A DNA stretch of 5,937 nucleotides from assembly GCA_964235615.1 (NCBI GenBank), contig CAXSEE010000242.1, positions 1 to 5,937 on the forward strand, written 5' to 3'. The translations under genes and the position numbers were made by a program. This DNA is from Lichenicoccus sp964235615 (GTDB lineage: Bacteria; Pseudomonadota; Alphaproteobacteria; Acetobacterales; Acetobacteraceae). The notes under the pieces are model-generated. The model saw only the letters and a list, made by a program, of their open reading frames with translations, did not search any database and was not told the DNA's origin. Of the stretch, positions 5,883 to 5,937 are shown in pieces (positions within the stretch are counted from its first letter, which is position 1; the number at the start of each line of letters is the position of its first letter).

Positions 5883-5937
5883 TCAATCATCCTGACGGAA
5901 CACCCGGCCGCGCTTGATGGCCGAGCGGTGGCTCTTG
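5883..5937 (-). CDS. Possible C-terminal end of a convergent unknown gene
   Basis: On the minus strand an open frame enters from the right edge and ends at TGA (5885-5883), 11 bases beyond the stress protein's stop. The visible 17 residues read KSHRSAIKRGRVFRQDD, basic and then acidic at the end, which looks like a natural protein terminus. It is too short to name a family. The opposite reading is a plus-strand start at ATG 5917 (MAERWLL and onward), but that ATG has no ribosome site at a usable distance. The convergent-gene reading is preferred, weakly. Confidence 0.35.
   Translation of the reverse strand, partial: KSHRSAIKRGRVFRQDD

Noticed and set aside
5858..5885. TGACCG (5858-5863) and CGGTCA (5880-5885) as a bidirectional terminator between convergent genes
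   Set aside because: The stem is only six pairs with a 16-base loop and there is no T-run on either side. It may be chance in G+C-rich DNA.
1..5937. CRISPR arrays, tRNA or rRNA genes, insertion sequences and prophage signs
   Set aside because: I saw no regularly spaced repeats, no tRNA-like folds, no transposase-like frames and no terminal inverted repeats in the window.

Overview
The window is a G+C-rich bacterial stretch (about two-thirds G+C by eye) that is almost entirely coding. The strong third-position G+C bias makes long antisense open frames, which are ignored here. Gene content and codon use fit an alphaproteobacterium, perhaps an acetic-acid-bacterium relative (Acetobacteraceae). 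That placement is a guess from style, because no rRNA or marker gene is present.

Layout: the minus strand from about 4998 down to base 1 reads as one operon for a tripartite efflux system. In transcription order it encodes a FUSC/AaeB-type inner-membrane pump (4844-2655), a small DUF1656/AaeX-like membrane protein (2655-2461, overlapping the pump by one base), a HlyD/AaeA-type periplasmic adaptor (2429-1509) and a NodT-family outer-membrane lipoprotein channel (1500 to beyond base 1). The genes overlap or lie 8-31 bases apart, so cotranscription is very likely. Together they could carry a small organic acid or aromatic compound out across both membranes. The substrate cannot be read from sequence, and no regulator gene lies in the window.

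A divergent intergenic region of about 235 bases (4845-5079) separates the operon from a plus-strand two-domain universal stress protein gene (5080-5871). It holds a plausible promoter for each direction, a 16-base near-perfect palindrome just downstream of the predicted pump promoter (a good operator candidate), and several TCAAGC/GCTTGA half-sites. At the right edge, the last 55 bases may hold the C-terminal end of a convergent minus-strand gene.

The most unusual signal is a set of three separate in-frame 15-base (five-codon) tandem duplications: two in the pump gene and one in the nucleotide-binding loop of the stress protein. The efflux operon itself is a known type. I see no clearly new multi-gene system.
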